A stretch of 64,000 bases of DNA, taken from an uncultured Muribaculaceae bacterium. Its GTDB lineage: Bacteria > Bacteroidota > Bacteroidia > Bacteroidales > Muribaculaceae. The position numbers and the translations under genes were made by a program. Location of the stretch: contig CAJUIT010000004.1 in assembly GCA_910586565.1 (NCBI GenBank), positions 1 through 64,000 of the forward strand, in the 5' to 3' direction. The notes beneath the pieces are model-generated. The model was not told the DNA's origin and made no database searches. It was given only the letters and a program-made list of their open reading frames with translations. Below, one piece after another: positions 9,812 to 17,387 of the stretch (within the stretch, counting starts at the first letter, position 1; each line of letters starts with the position of its first letter).

Positions 9812-9842
9812 TTGCACGATAAGCTTAAATTACCTACCTTTG
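9812..9842 (+). promoter_or_regulatory. Bacteroidetes-type promoter for nadC
   Basis: TTG at 9812-9814, a 20-base spacer, then TACCTTTG at 9835-9842. It gives a leader of about 100 bases before the nadC ATG at 9953. It is divergent from the addB-like promoter at 9759-9789. Confidence 0.75.
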
Positions 9843-9864
9843 TAATAGGGATAGGTGGGAACTA

Positions 9865-9917
9865 CATCGGGCATCCCGATGAAACTATGTCAATCATGAC
9901 ACCATACATTTTATGTA
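9865..9917 (+). promoter_or_regulatory. Three consecutive small hairpins in the nadC leader
   Basis: Three perfect hairpins follow one another in the 5' leader: CATCGGG-cat-CCCGATG (9865-9881), TGTCA-atca-TGACA (9888-9901) and TACAT-ttt-ATGTA (9905-9917). A structured leader could regulate nadC, but no known riboswitch class is recognised. The pairing is visible; any function is inference. Confidence 0.4.
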
Positions 9918-9952
9918 GAGTAATTTATTAACAAAACCATATAACATCCAAT

Positions 9953-10852
9953 ATGAAAACCCGCGACCAGTTAATCGACGATCTCCTCACTTTGGCGTTT
10001 GCCGAAGATGTTGGTGATGGCGACGCCACAACATTATCAACCATCCCGGCTGATGAAATGGGCAAACAACAGCTGATTGTTAAAGAGCCGGGCATTCTTG
10101 CCGGCGTTGAAATCGCGAAAAAAGTATTCGATAAATTTGACCCGTCACTGAAGATGACCGTTTTCATCAACGACGGTGCTCAGGTGAAACCGGGCGACAT
10201 AGCCTTTGTTGTCGAAGGCCCCGTGCGTTCGCTTCTCCAAACCGAACGCATCATGCTCAACATAATGCAGCGCATGAGCGGAGTTGCAACCATGACAAGC
10301 AAATATCAGTCACGTCTCGACGGACTTCACACCAAAGTGCTCGACACCCGCAAAACAACTCCCGGCATGCGTCTTCTCGAAAAGGAGGCTGTGAAAATCG
10401 GAGGCGGAAGCAATCACCGCATCGGTCTGTTCGACATGATTCTGATTAAAGACAACCATGTTGATTTTGCAGGCGGCATTCCACAGGCTGTTGCAGCAGC
10501 AAAAAAATGGTGCGCCGACAACAACAAGGATTTGCAGATTGAGCTCGAAGTGCGCAACACTCATGAAATCGACCAGGCTCTCGAAGCTGGAGTTGACCGC
10601 ATTATGCTCGACAATTTCACCCCTGCACAGACAGCTGAGGCGGTGAAACATATCCGCAAATACGTTGCCGACGAGGCAGCCCTCAAAGCCGACAGCCACA
10701 AACATTCGGGAGCCGACGTTGAGATAGAATCATCGGGTGGCATCACCCTCGACACCCTGCGCGAATATGGCGAATGTGGCGTCGATTTTATCTCGGTAGG
10801 CGCTCTTACCCACTCAGTAAAAGGCCTCGACATGAGTTTCAAAGCCTGCTGA
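9953..10852 (+). CDS. nadC: Nicotinate-nucleotide pyrophosphorylase (carboxylating)
   Basis: A 299-residue quinolinate phosphoribosyltransferase. It converts quinolinate and PRPP to nicotinate mononucleotide, CO2 and pyrophosphate, in de novo NAD synthesis. Family signatures are RKTTPGMRLLEKEAV with GGGSNHRIGLFD, IKDNH, LEVRN, and the phosphate-binding end EIESSGGITLDT...GVDFISVGALTHS. Its length is usual. nadA and nadB are not in the window. It is convergent with the HAD gene across a shared terminator at 10866-10914. Confidence 0.96.
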   Translation: MKTRDQLIDDLLTLAFAEDVGDGDATTLSTIPADEMGKQQLIVKEPGILAGVEIAKKVFDKFDPSLKMTVFINDGAQVKPGDIAFVVEGPVRSLLQTERIMLNIMQRMSGVATMTSKYQSRLDGLHTKVLDTRKTTPGMRLLEKEAVKIGGGSNHRIGLFDMILIKDNHVDFAGGIPQAVAAAKKWCADNNKDLQIELEVRNTHEIDQALEAGVDRIMLDNFTPAQTAEAVKHIRKYVADEAALKADSHKHSGADVEIESSGGITLDTLREYGECGVDFISVGALTHSVKGLDMSFKAC

Positions 10853-10865
10853 CACAGCAATTTAC

Positions 10866-10914
10866 AGAAAAAAATAACGGAGATTATCAGTTGATAATCT
10901 CCGTTATTTTTTCT
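10866..10914. terminator. Bidirectional terminator between nadC and the HAD gene
   Basis: About 22 bp of near-perfect dyad: an A-rich flank, TAACGGAGATTATCA (left arm ending 10889), a two-base GT loop, then TGATAATCTCCGTTA and a T6 run. A and T runs on both sides serve both strands. The dyad contains the stop codon of the HAD gene (10887-10889 on the minus strand). Confidence 0.85.
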
Positions 10915-11519
10915 GTCAACGCTTCCAACGACGGCGTAATCAAATCAGCCTTATCCCTGATTGACTCGGCCAGATTAGTAGTCGAAAGCCCTATGACTTT
11001 ACAGCCGGCAGCTCTGCCGGCTTCAAGTCCTTGAAATGAATCCTCAAACACAATGCATTCTTCGGGAGCGATTCCCACTTTTGCAGCTCCAACCAGATAA
11101 GGCTCAGGGTCGGGTTTTGAACGTGTCACATCGCATGCTGTCACAATCGCATCGAAATGACTCGGGAAATCTGGATGCTGTGCAAACAGAAAATCCATCT
11201 TCTTTGCGTCGCTACTCGTGACAATCACCGTTTTCATGCCCTTGGCACGAAGAGCATCCACAAATTCAAGGGCACCGGGAAATACCGGATATACTATTTC
11301 ATTTTCAAACTCATGCAACAGACGGTCAACATCCCTCCTCACTTCCGGCTCGGGAAAGTAGGTTGTGAGTATGTCGTTAAGGGTCGTCCCTTTAATGTCA
11401 TAGGCAAAAGTTGGCGAGGGGAGCCGGTGTTGCTTGCCAACCCGTTCCCAAAATGAAGTGTAGAGTGTTTCCGAATCAATCAACACACCATCCAGGTCAA
11501 ACAAAGCTGCTTTATACAT
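10887..11519 (-). CDS. HAD superfamily phosphatase (beta-phosphoglucomutase / Gph-like)
   Basis: A 210-residue HAD hydrolase with motif I FDLDGVLIDSE (Asp8, Asp10), an alpha-helical cap (about 15-85), motif II IVTSSD, a lysine in RSKPDPEPYL and motif III ECIVFEDSFQGLEAG. The subfamily includes beta-phosphoglucomutase and small sugar-phosphate phosphatases; the KPDPEPYL form is common to them, and the substrate cannot be fixed. It stands alone on the minus strand. TAACTTTG (complement of 11586-11593) is a candidate -7 box. Confidence 0.85.
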   Translation of the reverse strand: MYKAALFDLDGVLIDSETLYTSFWERVGKQHRLPSPTFAYDIKGTTLNDILTTYFPEPEVRRDVDRLLHEFENEIVYPVFPGALEFVDALRAKGMKTVIVTSSDAKKMDFLFAQHPDFPSHFDAIVTACDVTRSKPDPEPYLVGAAKVGIAPEECIVFEDSFQGLEAGRAAGCKVIGLSTTNLAESIRDKADLITPSLEALTEKITEIIN

Positions 11520-11832
11520 TATAAATCTGTTCTAATTTGGTAAATGATTTGATAGCGCAACCACAGAGGGTTGCGGCGCAAGCCACAAAGTTACAACTTT
11601 TAACACTCACATCCCATCAATTTGCACTAAATTTGCATTATATTTAGGTAGCCCACCCACATTTGAGTGGCTCTGTTCTCTTCACCTCGATAAAACTCAA
11701 CGACTGCTCAAAACCGTTTCAACCATTTGAGTTTCCGATGTTATGCTAATGCCAAAACATCCGGTTCACAACCCCGGCTGTGAAAGCAAACCGAAGTGAA
11801 GAATATTAACAACTGTCATCGTTCATTACAAT
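11520..11832 (+). promoter_or_regulatory. Intergenic region with a long structured leader before the MATE gene
   Basis: TAAATTTG at 11628-11635 is a -7 box candidate without a clear -33 box, and would give a leader of about 190 bases. Near its 3' end, CGGTT-CACA (11762-11770) pairs with TGTG and AACCG (11779-11782 and 11789-11793) around ACCCCGGC, leaving an AAAGCA bulge. ATTTGAGT occurs at two places in the leader, near 11663 and 11727. I see no match to the riboswitch consensus sequences I know. Confidence 0.4.
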
Positions 11833-13275
11833 ATGTCGCCATCAGATAACGAACAGACTCCCCAATCCACGGCAACGGTTCGTAAAGCGCCTGTGCGCAA
11901 CGATCCCATGACTCTCGGCACACTGCCGATAGGAAAACTGCTGCTCCAATATTCCATTCCGGCCATCATTGCAAGTGTGGCCGTGTCGCTCTACAACATT
12001 ATCGACAGCATTTTCATCGGCAGGGGAGTAGGGCCGATGGCAATTGCCGGACTTGCTATCACGCTCCCGCTGATGAACCTCGTGATGGCATTCTGCACAC
12101 TTATTGCAGCCGGCGGAGCTGCCATAAGCTCGATTTTTCTGGGGCAGAAGAACATCTCGCGAGCAACCGATGTGATTAACAACGTGATGACGTTTTGCGT
12201 GCTCCATGCAATTCTTTTCGGAGGCGTGACTCTGATATTTCTCGACCCGATATTGCACCTGTTCGGCGCAACCCCCGAAACCATCACCTATGCACGCGAA
12301 TTCATGCGCGTTATTCTTTTTGCAACTCCGATTTCCTATGTGTTCATCGGGCTAAACAACCTTATGCGTGCAACCGGCTACCCACGCAAAGCCATGATTT
12401 CTGCTCTGCTGTCGGTTGCGGTAAATGTGGTTTTGGCCCCGCTGTTCATCTACACATTCAAATGGGGCATTGCAGGAGCGGCATGGGCTACAAACTGCGG
12501 CCAGTTCACCGCATTTTGCTGGGTGCTTCACCATTTCCTCTCAAAAAAGAGCTTCGTGCATTTCAACCCGCGCAACAAGTGGTGCTCGGGGGCAATTCTC
12601 AAGCGCATCTATGCCATCGGGCTGTCACCGTTTCTCATGAATGTTTGTGCATGCATCGTGGTGGTATTTCTCAATAAAGCGCTCCTCGACTACGGCGGCT
12701 CGCAAGGTAACCTCGCCATCGGTTCATTCGGAATCATGAACCGCACAACAATGTTCTTTGTGATGGTGGTGTTCGGTGTCACACAGGGCATGCAACCTAT
12801 TCTTGGGTTCAACTATGGAGCCGGTAAATGGAACCGCGTGAAATCCACACTGTGGCGTGGCATCCTGATTGGCGGAAGCATAACATCGCTGGGATGCTTT
12901 CTCACCGAAGTGTTTCCCGATGAAATCAGCCGCCTTTTCACCGTCGACGAACAACTTATAACGATTGCCCGTGAAGGATTCAGGGTTTACTTCGCATGCT
13001 ACCCCGTTGTGGGCTGTCAGATTGTTATCCAGAACTTCTTCCAGTCAATCGGAAAGCCACAGCTTTCCATCTTCCTGTCGCTGACGCGCCAGCTTATTTT
13101 CCTTTTGCCGTTTCTGTTTATTCTGCCACAGTATTTCGGCATCAAAGGTGTGTGGCTCTCGATGGCAAGCAGCGACATACTTGCATTCATTGTGGCATTC
13201 ACCACTTTGCTCATCATGCAGCGTAAATTAGGCAGTAAATTCTCCACATCACCGATTCAGAACAACATCTCATGA
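11833..13275 (+). CDS. MATE family efflux transporter
   Basis: A 480-residue inner-membrane protein with about 12 hydrophobic segments in two homologous halves, the MATE fold, after a 30-residue polar N-terminus. Halves begin at about IGKLLLQYSIPAI (34-46) and IYAIGLSPFLMN (about 259). Such proteins export cationic compounds using Na+ or H+ gradients; the substrate is unknown. The stop codon overlaps the ATG of the next gene by four bases (ATGA), so the oxidoreductase is translationally coupled to it. Confidence 0.9.
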   Translation: MSPSDNEQTPQSTATVRKAPVRNDPMTLGTLPIGKLLLQYSIPAIIASVAVSLYNIIDSIFIGRGVGPMAIAGLAITLPLMNLVMAFCTLIAAGGAAISSIFLGQKNISRATDVINNVMTFCVLHAILFGGVTLIFLDPILHLFGATPETITYAREFMRVILFATPISYVFIGLNNLMRATGYPRKAMISALLSVAVNVVLAPLFIYTFKWGIAGAAWATNCGQFTAFCWVLHHFLSKKSFVHFNPRNKWCSGAILKRIYAIGLSPFLMNVCACIVVVFLNKALLDYGGSQGNLAIGSFGIMNRTTMFFVMVVFGVTQGMQPILGFNYGAGKWNRVKSTLWRGILIGGSITSLGCFLTEVFPDEISRLFTVDEQLITIAREGFRVYFACYPVVGCQIVIQNFFQSIGKPQLSIFLSLTRQLIFLLPFLFILPQYFGIKGVWLSMASSDILAFIVAFTTLLIMQRKLGSKFSTSPIQNNIS

Positions 13276-14843
13276 TATCACAAACCGAAATGCGGGTATC
13301 TCCCGAAATTGCTTACGTTCCTCTGCGTTTGCAGGCGGCAGTATCGACTAAACTCTCAGTCGATGTAAATCGCATCCGTCACATAAAAATACGACGCCGA
13401 TCAATCGACGCCCGGCAGCGGAATGTGATGATAAATCTTTCGCTGGATGTCTATATTGATGAGATGCCCGGGAATGACCCTGCTGCGGTGCAACCGCTCA
13501 ACATCCCCGACGTTGGGAATGCTCCCGAGGTAATTGTGGTTGGTGCAGGCCCTGCCGGATTGTTCGCCTCCCTGCGACTGATTGAACTCGGCTTGAAACC
13601 GGTGTTGCTTGAGCGCGGAAAACCCGTTGACGAACGCGCCCGCGACATGGCTATGATTTCACGCGAAAGCAAAGTTAACAGCGAATCCAACTACTGCTTC
13701 GGCGAAGGGGGAGCCGGAGCCTACTCCGACGGCAAGCTATACACCCGAAGCAAAAAACGCGGACCGGTCGACGAAATTCTCAAAGCATTGGTAGCCCACG
13801 GGGCATCTCCCGATATTCTTGTTGACGCTCACCCGCACATCGGAACCGACCGTCTGCCAAAAATCATCAAAGCCATAAGAGAAACGATTCTCGCAAAAGG
13901 GGGAGAGGTTCACTTCTCAACCCGCGTGGACAAACTTCTCCTAACAGATACCGACACCGTGGAGGGAGTTGTCACTTCCGACGGGCGCACTTTCCACGGC
14001 CCCGTTATTCTTGCAACCGGTCATTCCGCCCGCGACATCTACACGATGCTGAATGAATCGGGGGTTGAACTTGAAGCTAAAGGAATTGCCGTGGGCGTGC
14101 GTCTTGAACACCCCCAGCAGCTCATCGACCGAATCCAATACCACAATCCCGGCGGCCGTGGCAAATATCTCCCGGCGGCCGAATACTCCATGCTCACCCG
14201 TGTTGACGGCAGGGCTGTCTACTCGTTCTGCATGTGCCCCGGCGGGTTCATCATCCCGGCGGCTACAGGCAACGGGCAATTGGTTGTCAACGGCATGTCG
14301 CCGGCATCGCGCGGCACTAAATGGGCCAACTCAGGAATGGTGGTGGAAGTTCTTCCCGAAGATTTGACCGATTATGATGAACATGGAGTTCTGAAAGTGA
14401 TGCGCTTTCAGGAGGATATAGAGCGTCGTTTCTTCGACGATGCCGACGGTTCGCAAAACGCCCCGGCCCAGCGCATGCACGATTTCGTTAACGGAAAAGC
14501 ATCAACATCGCTTCCGGCCACATCCTATGCACCGGGCATACATGCTGCCCGCATTGACCGCCTGCTTCCCCCATTCATTGCCCGCAGGCTTCAGAAAGGG
14601 TTTGCCGATTTCGGACGCAAATCGCGCGGATTTCTCACAAACGAAGCCGTTCTCATAGGGGCAGAAACACGAACCTCCTCACCTGTGCGCATCCCACGCG
14701 ACAACGACACTATGCAACACATCCGGCTTAAAGGTCTATTCCCTGCCGGAGAGGGCGCGGGATATGCCGGAGGAATTGTGTCGGCAGCCATTGACGGGCG
14801 CCGCGCAGCCGAAGCCGTGGTTGCAATCACAAACAAGGATTAA
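13272..14843 (+). CDS. NAD(P)/FAD-dependent oxidoreductase (COG2509-like)
   Basis: A 523-residue flavoprotein. The dinucleotide-binding motif VIVVGAGPAGLFAS lies at about 87-100, preceded by an 80-residue N-terminal domain typical of this uncharacterised dehydrogenase family. ERGKPVDERARD and the GEGGAGAYSDGKL stretch are family hallmarks, and the C-terminus has GLFPAGEGAGYAGGIVSAAIDG, which completes FAD binding. The reaction is unknown. It overlaps the MATE gene by four bases and is followed by a terminator hairpin at 14862. Confidence 0.88.
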   Translation: MISQTEMRVSPEIAYVPLRLQAAVSTKLSVDVNRIRHIKIRRRSIDARQRNVMINLSLDVYIDEMPGNDPAAVQPLNIPDVGNAPEVIVVGAGPAGLFASLRLIELGLKPVLLERGKPVDERARDMAMISRESKVNSESNYCFGEGGAGAYSDGKLYTRSKKRGPVDEILKALVAHGASPDILVDAHPHIGTDRLPKIIKAIRETILAKGGEVHFSTRVDKLLLTDTDTVEGVVTSDGRTFHGPVILATGHSARDIYTMLNESGVELEAKGIAVGVRLEHPQQLIDRIQYHNPGGRGKYLPAAEYSMLTRVDGRAVYSFCMCPGGFIIPAATGNGQLVVNGMSPASRGTKWANSGMVVEVLPEDLTDYDEHGVLKVMRFQEDIERRFFDDADGSQNAPAQRMHDFVNGKASTSLPATSYAPGIHAARIDRLLPPFIARRLQKGFADFGRKSRGFLTNEAVLIGAETRTSSPVRIPRDNDTMQHIRLKGLFPAGEGAGYAGGIVSAAIDGRRAAEAVVAITNKD

Positions 14844-14861
14844 ATAATCCAAAAACATTAC

Positions 14862-14895
14862 AGGAGTGTCAAAATGCTGAGATTTTGACACTCCT
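14862..14895 (+). terminator. Terminator with GTGTCAAAAT core
   Basis: AGGAGTGTCAAAAT (14862-14875) pairs perfectly with ATTTTGACACTCCT (14882-14895) around GCTGAG, followed by a T-rich tail. The core is nearly identical to the hairpin at 22381-22418. Confidence 0.8.
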
Positions 14896-14958
14896 TATTA
14901 TTTTACCGTATGTTATAGGTGCATTTGACGTCCCCAACGTCAACGCCAAGAGTCATTA

Positions 14959-15396
14959 CTACTCACTCTCATCATCTTTTTCGGCCAATGCCAAGGCACC
15001 GGCATATTGGCTCCATTCCTCATCCTCCTCAGCAACAAACGAAAGTGGAAGCATGGGGAAATCGGCCACAGCTTCATTGAATTTCCGTTGGAAAATGTGC
15101 AGGCTCAACGTGTAGAATTCAAAATCACGCGCACCCTCACCGGTGAATACTCCGGTGAGCACCGCCACAGGATCTTTTGCAAACACTTGCTCAACGGTTT
15201 CCTGAAACTTCTCCATCATTTCGGCATCGCTCTCGCTTGGCATCCCTTTATCGGCAGCTTCATAACTCCAGATAGCCACCACGCGATATTTAAATTTTCC
15301 GGTAGAGCGGAATTTATCCACATCCTTGCGGACAGTTCCCATAATCAGTTTTCCGGATTCATCGCTTTCAAGCGGTGTAGTGAGCCATGTTGCCAT
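14959..15396 (-). CDS. DUF695-like protein of unknown function
   Basis: A 145-residue acidic soluble protein. The N-terminus (WLTTPLESDESGKLIMGTVR, then FKYRVVAIWSYE) matches my memory of DUF695 proteins, and the C-terminal half (FEFYTLSLHIFQRKFNEAV) fits the same family. No catalytic motif, signal peptide or membrane segment is visible. It is a single-gene unit on the minus strand, with TAACTTTG (complement of 15444-15451) as a candidate -7 box 50 bases upstream. Confidence 0.65.
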   Translation of the reverse strand: MATWLTTPLESDESGKLIMGTVRKDVDKFRSTGKFKYRVVAIWSYEAADKGMPSESDAEMMEKFQETVEQVFAKDPVAVLTGVFTGEGARDFEFYTLSLHIFQRKFNEAVADFPMLPLSFVAEEDEEWSQYAGALALAEKDDESE

Positions 15397-15741
15397 CAGT
15401 TATATTTTTTTGAAGTTTGAAAAAACGATTTGCTTTCATCATTCAAAGTTAATCAAATAACCGCTCCCAACGAATTTTTCCGCCAACTTTCTGCCGAGCA
15501 AATTTGGGTGAGTGAAGCGGAATCGTTAAATTTGTAGCTAAATAAATTAGCGGCTGTTCAAATTTATTTGAGTGTCATGCCGTTGTGTTTTCCGGATATT
15601 TTTCTTGATGATGCGGAGCGATGCATGAGTCATCGCAACCGGTTATGGAAAGCGAAATAACGAAAAAAGCAACCGTAGTAACACAAACTAAATTAAGAAC
15701 AAGCACTCAAAACAGACATTTAAAAACATCTTATATAAACA
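15397..15741 (+). promoter_or_regulatory. Promoter and 200-base leader of the DUF3127 gene
   Basis: TTTG at 15503-15506, a 20-base spacer and TAAATTTG at 15527-15534 form a consensus promoter. The leader then holds GCTAA-ataaa-TTAGC near 15537-15551 and GCGATG-catgagt-CATCGC at 15618-15636. On the minus strand, TAACTTTG (complement of 15444-15451) serves the DUF695 gene. No further gene is seen. Confidence 0.65.
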
Positions 15742-16119
15742 ATGGAAATTACCGGGAAAATCATAGTTGCCCTCCCCGAAATGTCGGGAACATCCAAAGC
15801 CGGCAATGTTTGGAAAAAACGCGAATACGTGCTCGAAACACAGGAAACATATCCCCGCAAAGTGCATTTCGACTTTTTCGGCGAACGTGCCGACCAATAT
15901 CCCCTCAATGTAGGTGATGTTATCAAACTCAGCTTCGACATCGAAAGCCGCGAATACAACGGCCGTTGGTTCACAAGCATCCGCGGTTGGAAGTCAGAAC
16001 CCGCAGGCGCTGCAGCCCCGGCTCCCGCTCCCGCAGCAGCCGGTCAGGCTTTCCCCGAGCCTCCTGCAGCTTTCCCCGCAGCACCCGCTCCCTCGGCAAC
16101 CGACGACCTGCCTTTCTAA
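15742..16119 (+). CDS. DUF3127 OB-fold protein with an SSB-like acidic C-terminal tip
   Basis: A 125-residue protein in two parts. Residues 1-85 match DUF3127: MEITGKI, WKKREYVLETQE, YPRKVHFDFFGERAD and VGDVIKLSFDIESREYNGRWFTSIRGW, the strand pattern of an OB fold. Residues 86-120 are an alanine- and proline-rich linker, and the protein ends in DDLPF. A flexible linker ending in an acidic Asp-Asp-x-Pro-Phe tip is the hallmark of bacterial single-stranded DNA-binding proteins, where the tip recruits repair and replication partners. DNA binding is inferred, not shown. A terminator follows at 16151. Confidence 0.85.
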   Translation: MEITGKIIVALPEMSGTSKAGNVWKKREYVLETQETYPRKVHFDFFGERADQYPLNVGDVIKLSFDIESREYNGRWFTSIRGWKSEPAGAAAPAPAPAAAGQAFPEPPAAFPAAPAPSATDDLPF

Positions 16120-16150
16120 AAAAACGCATAAATTTTACCGAAAGCATAGC

Positions 16151-16199
16151 AAACGGCGGCGCATCTACCTGCAATCAGGTTTTGATGCACCGCCGTTTT
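16151..16199. terminator. Terminator between the DUF3127 and delta prime genes
   Basis: AAACGGCGG and GCATC on the left pair with GATGC and CCGCCGTTT on the right, with one unpaired base on each side and an 18-base loop. A T-rich run (TTTTCATTTTTTT) follows on the plus strand. It lies between convergent genes. Confidence 0.8.
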
Positions 16200-16244
16200 C
16201 ATTTTTTTATAATAGTATGCCGAATTTGGAACCGGTATTTTCAT

Positions 16245-17378
16245 TCACCGTTTAAGCAGCAAAATCACCTTCACGGCCAAATCGAAAAAAATAATCTTGG
16301 CATTGCCATTTGCTCCTATATCAATCTTTGCCTGATTGAACTCGCGCAACAAACTCTCCACATTCCGCTCATTGATGAAAGGGGAGAAGTTCTTGCAAAA
16401 AGCCTGTTCATCGGGGGTGAGATAAACCAGACTGCCATGATGCAGATTGGTTATGAAATTTTCACGCATCATTCTGGAACAATAGTCGAGAAAGCGCATG
16501 GAAGCCTCACGGCCCAGTCCGGCAATATCAACCGACCACTTTCTCAGCGGGCCGACCTTGCGCTGATATGCTCCGCGCATGAGGTCGATGAAGCATCCCA
16601 AAAACTTTTTCGACTCATCTGTCACCCCAAGCAGTTTCTCTGCCTGCAGAATGCTCCCCTCGGCAAGATGTGCCACAACTGCGGCATCCTCACTTCCAAG
16701 CCTGTGATGGCGCTGCATGTAATCGGCAACAACAGCATCGGGCAAACGCTTCACCTCTATGCGCTGAAGGCGCGAATAAATGGTTGGCAGAATCTCACTT
16801 GAATTGTTGGAGACAAACACCAGCAAACTGTCGTCGGCAGGCTCCTCAATCATCTTCAACAGCTTGTTGGCACAATCGGGCTGCATTCTTTCAGGGAGCC
16901 ACATCAGCAAAATCTTATATTTTGTAGAATAGGATGTAGTGGCGAATTTTCGCATTATGTTTCCGCTCTCCGACGAATATATCAACGGCTGACCGTTGGG
17001 ATTGTCAAGTTCCTTGAGCCATTCGCCGAAATTCATAAACGGATTGCGGGTGAGAAAATCACGCCACTGAGGCAACACATCATCCGACAACCCCAAATCC
17101 GACACAGCCTTCAGCACCGGGAATGAGAAAACCAAATCGGCGTGATTGAAAGTGGCGTGTTGCCTGCACGACGGGCACACTCCGCACGAATCTCCGTCGG
17201 GAGTGCGGTGCTCGCAATGAATGTATTGTGCCAGCGCCCTTGCCAACGCGAACTTGCCCACTCCGGCAGGTCCCTCAAGCAAAAGCGCGTGCGGCATGCG
17301 GTCACAATCAACAAGCGCGCGCAACCTGTTTTTTACCGTTTCATGTGCCGGAATATCTGCAAATTTCATAAAGCTCAA
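16245..17378 (-). CDS. holB: DNA polymerase III delta prime subunit (HolB-like)
   Basis: A 377-residue AAA+ clamp-loader subunit. Walker A is GPAGVGKFAL (36-45). A zinc module follows, with Cys55, Cys65, Cys68 and Cys71 in CEHRTPDGDSCGVCPSC. Later, LLKMIEEPADDSLLVFVSNN is the usual DnaX/HolB segment, and SRLQR stands where clamp-loader ATPases carry the SRC arginine finger. With delta and gamma/tau it loads the sliding clamp. It starts nine bases after the TPR gene, so the two are cotranscribed. Confidence 0.9.
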   Translation of the reverse strand: MSFMKFADIPAHETVKNRLRALVDCDRMPHALLLEGPAGVGKFALARALAQYIHCEHRTPDGDSCGVCPSCRQHATFNHADLVFSFPVLKAVSDLGLSDDVLPQWRDFLTRNPFMNFGEWLKELDNPNGQPLIYSSESGNIMRKFATTSYSTKYKILLMWLPERMQPDCANKLLKMIEEPADDSLLVFVSNNSSEILPTIYSRLQRIEVKRLPDAVVADYMQRHHRLGSEDAAVVAHLAEGSILQAEKLLGVTDESKKFLGCFIDLMRGAYQRKVGPLRKWSVDIAGLGREASMRFLDYCSRMMRENFITNLHHGSLVYLTPDEQAFCKNFSPFINERNVESLLREFNQAKIDIGANGNAKIIFFDLAVKVILLLKR

Positions 17379-17387
17379 TTGTTTGAA

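Noticed and set aside
11628..11832. Cobalamin, TPP or guanidine riboswitch before the MATE gene
   Set aside because: None of the conserved boxes of these classes is present, so it is left as an unassigned structured leader.
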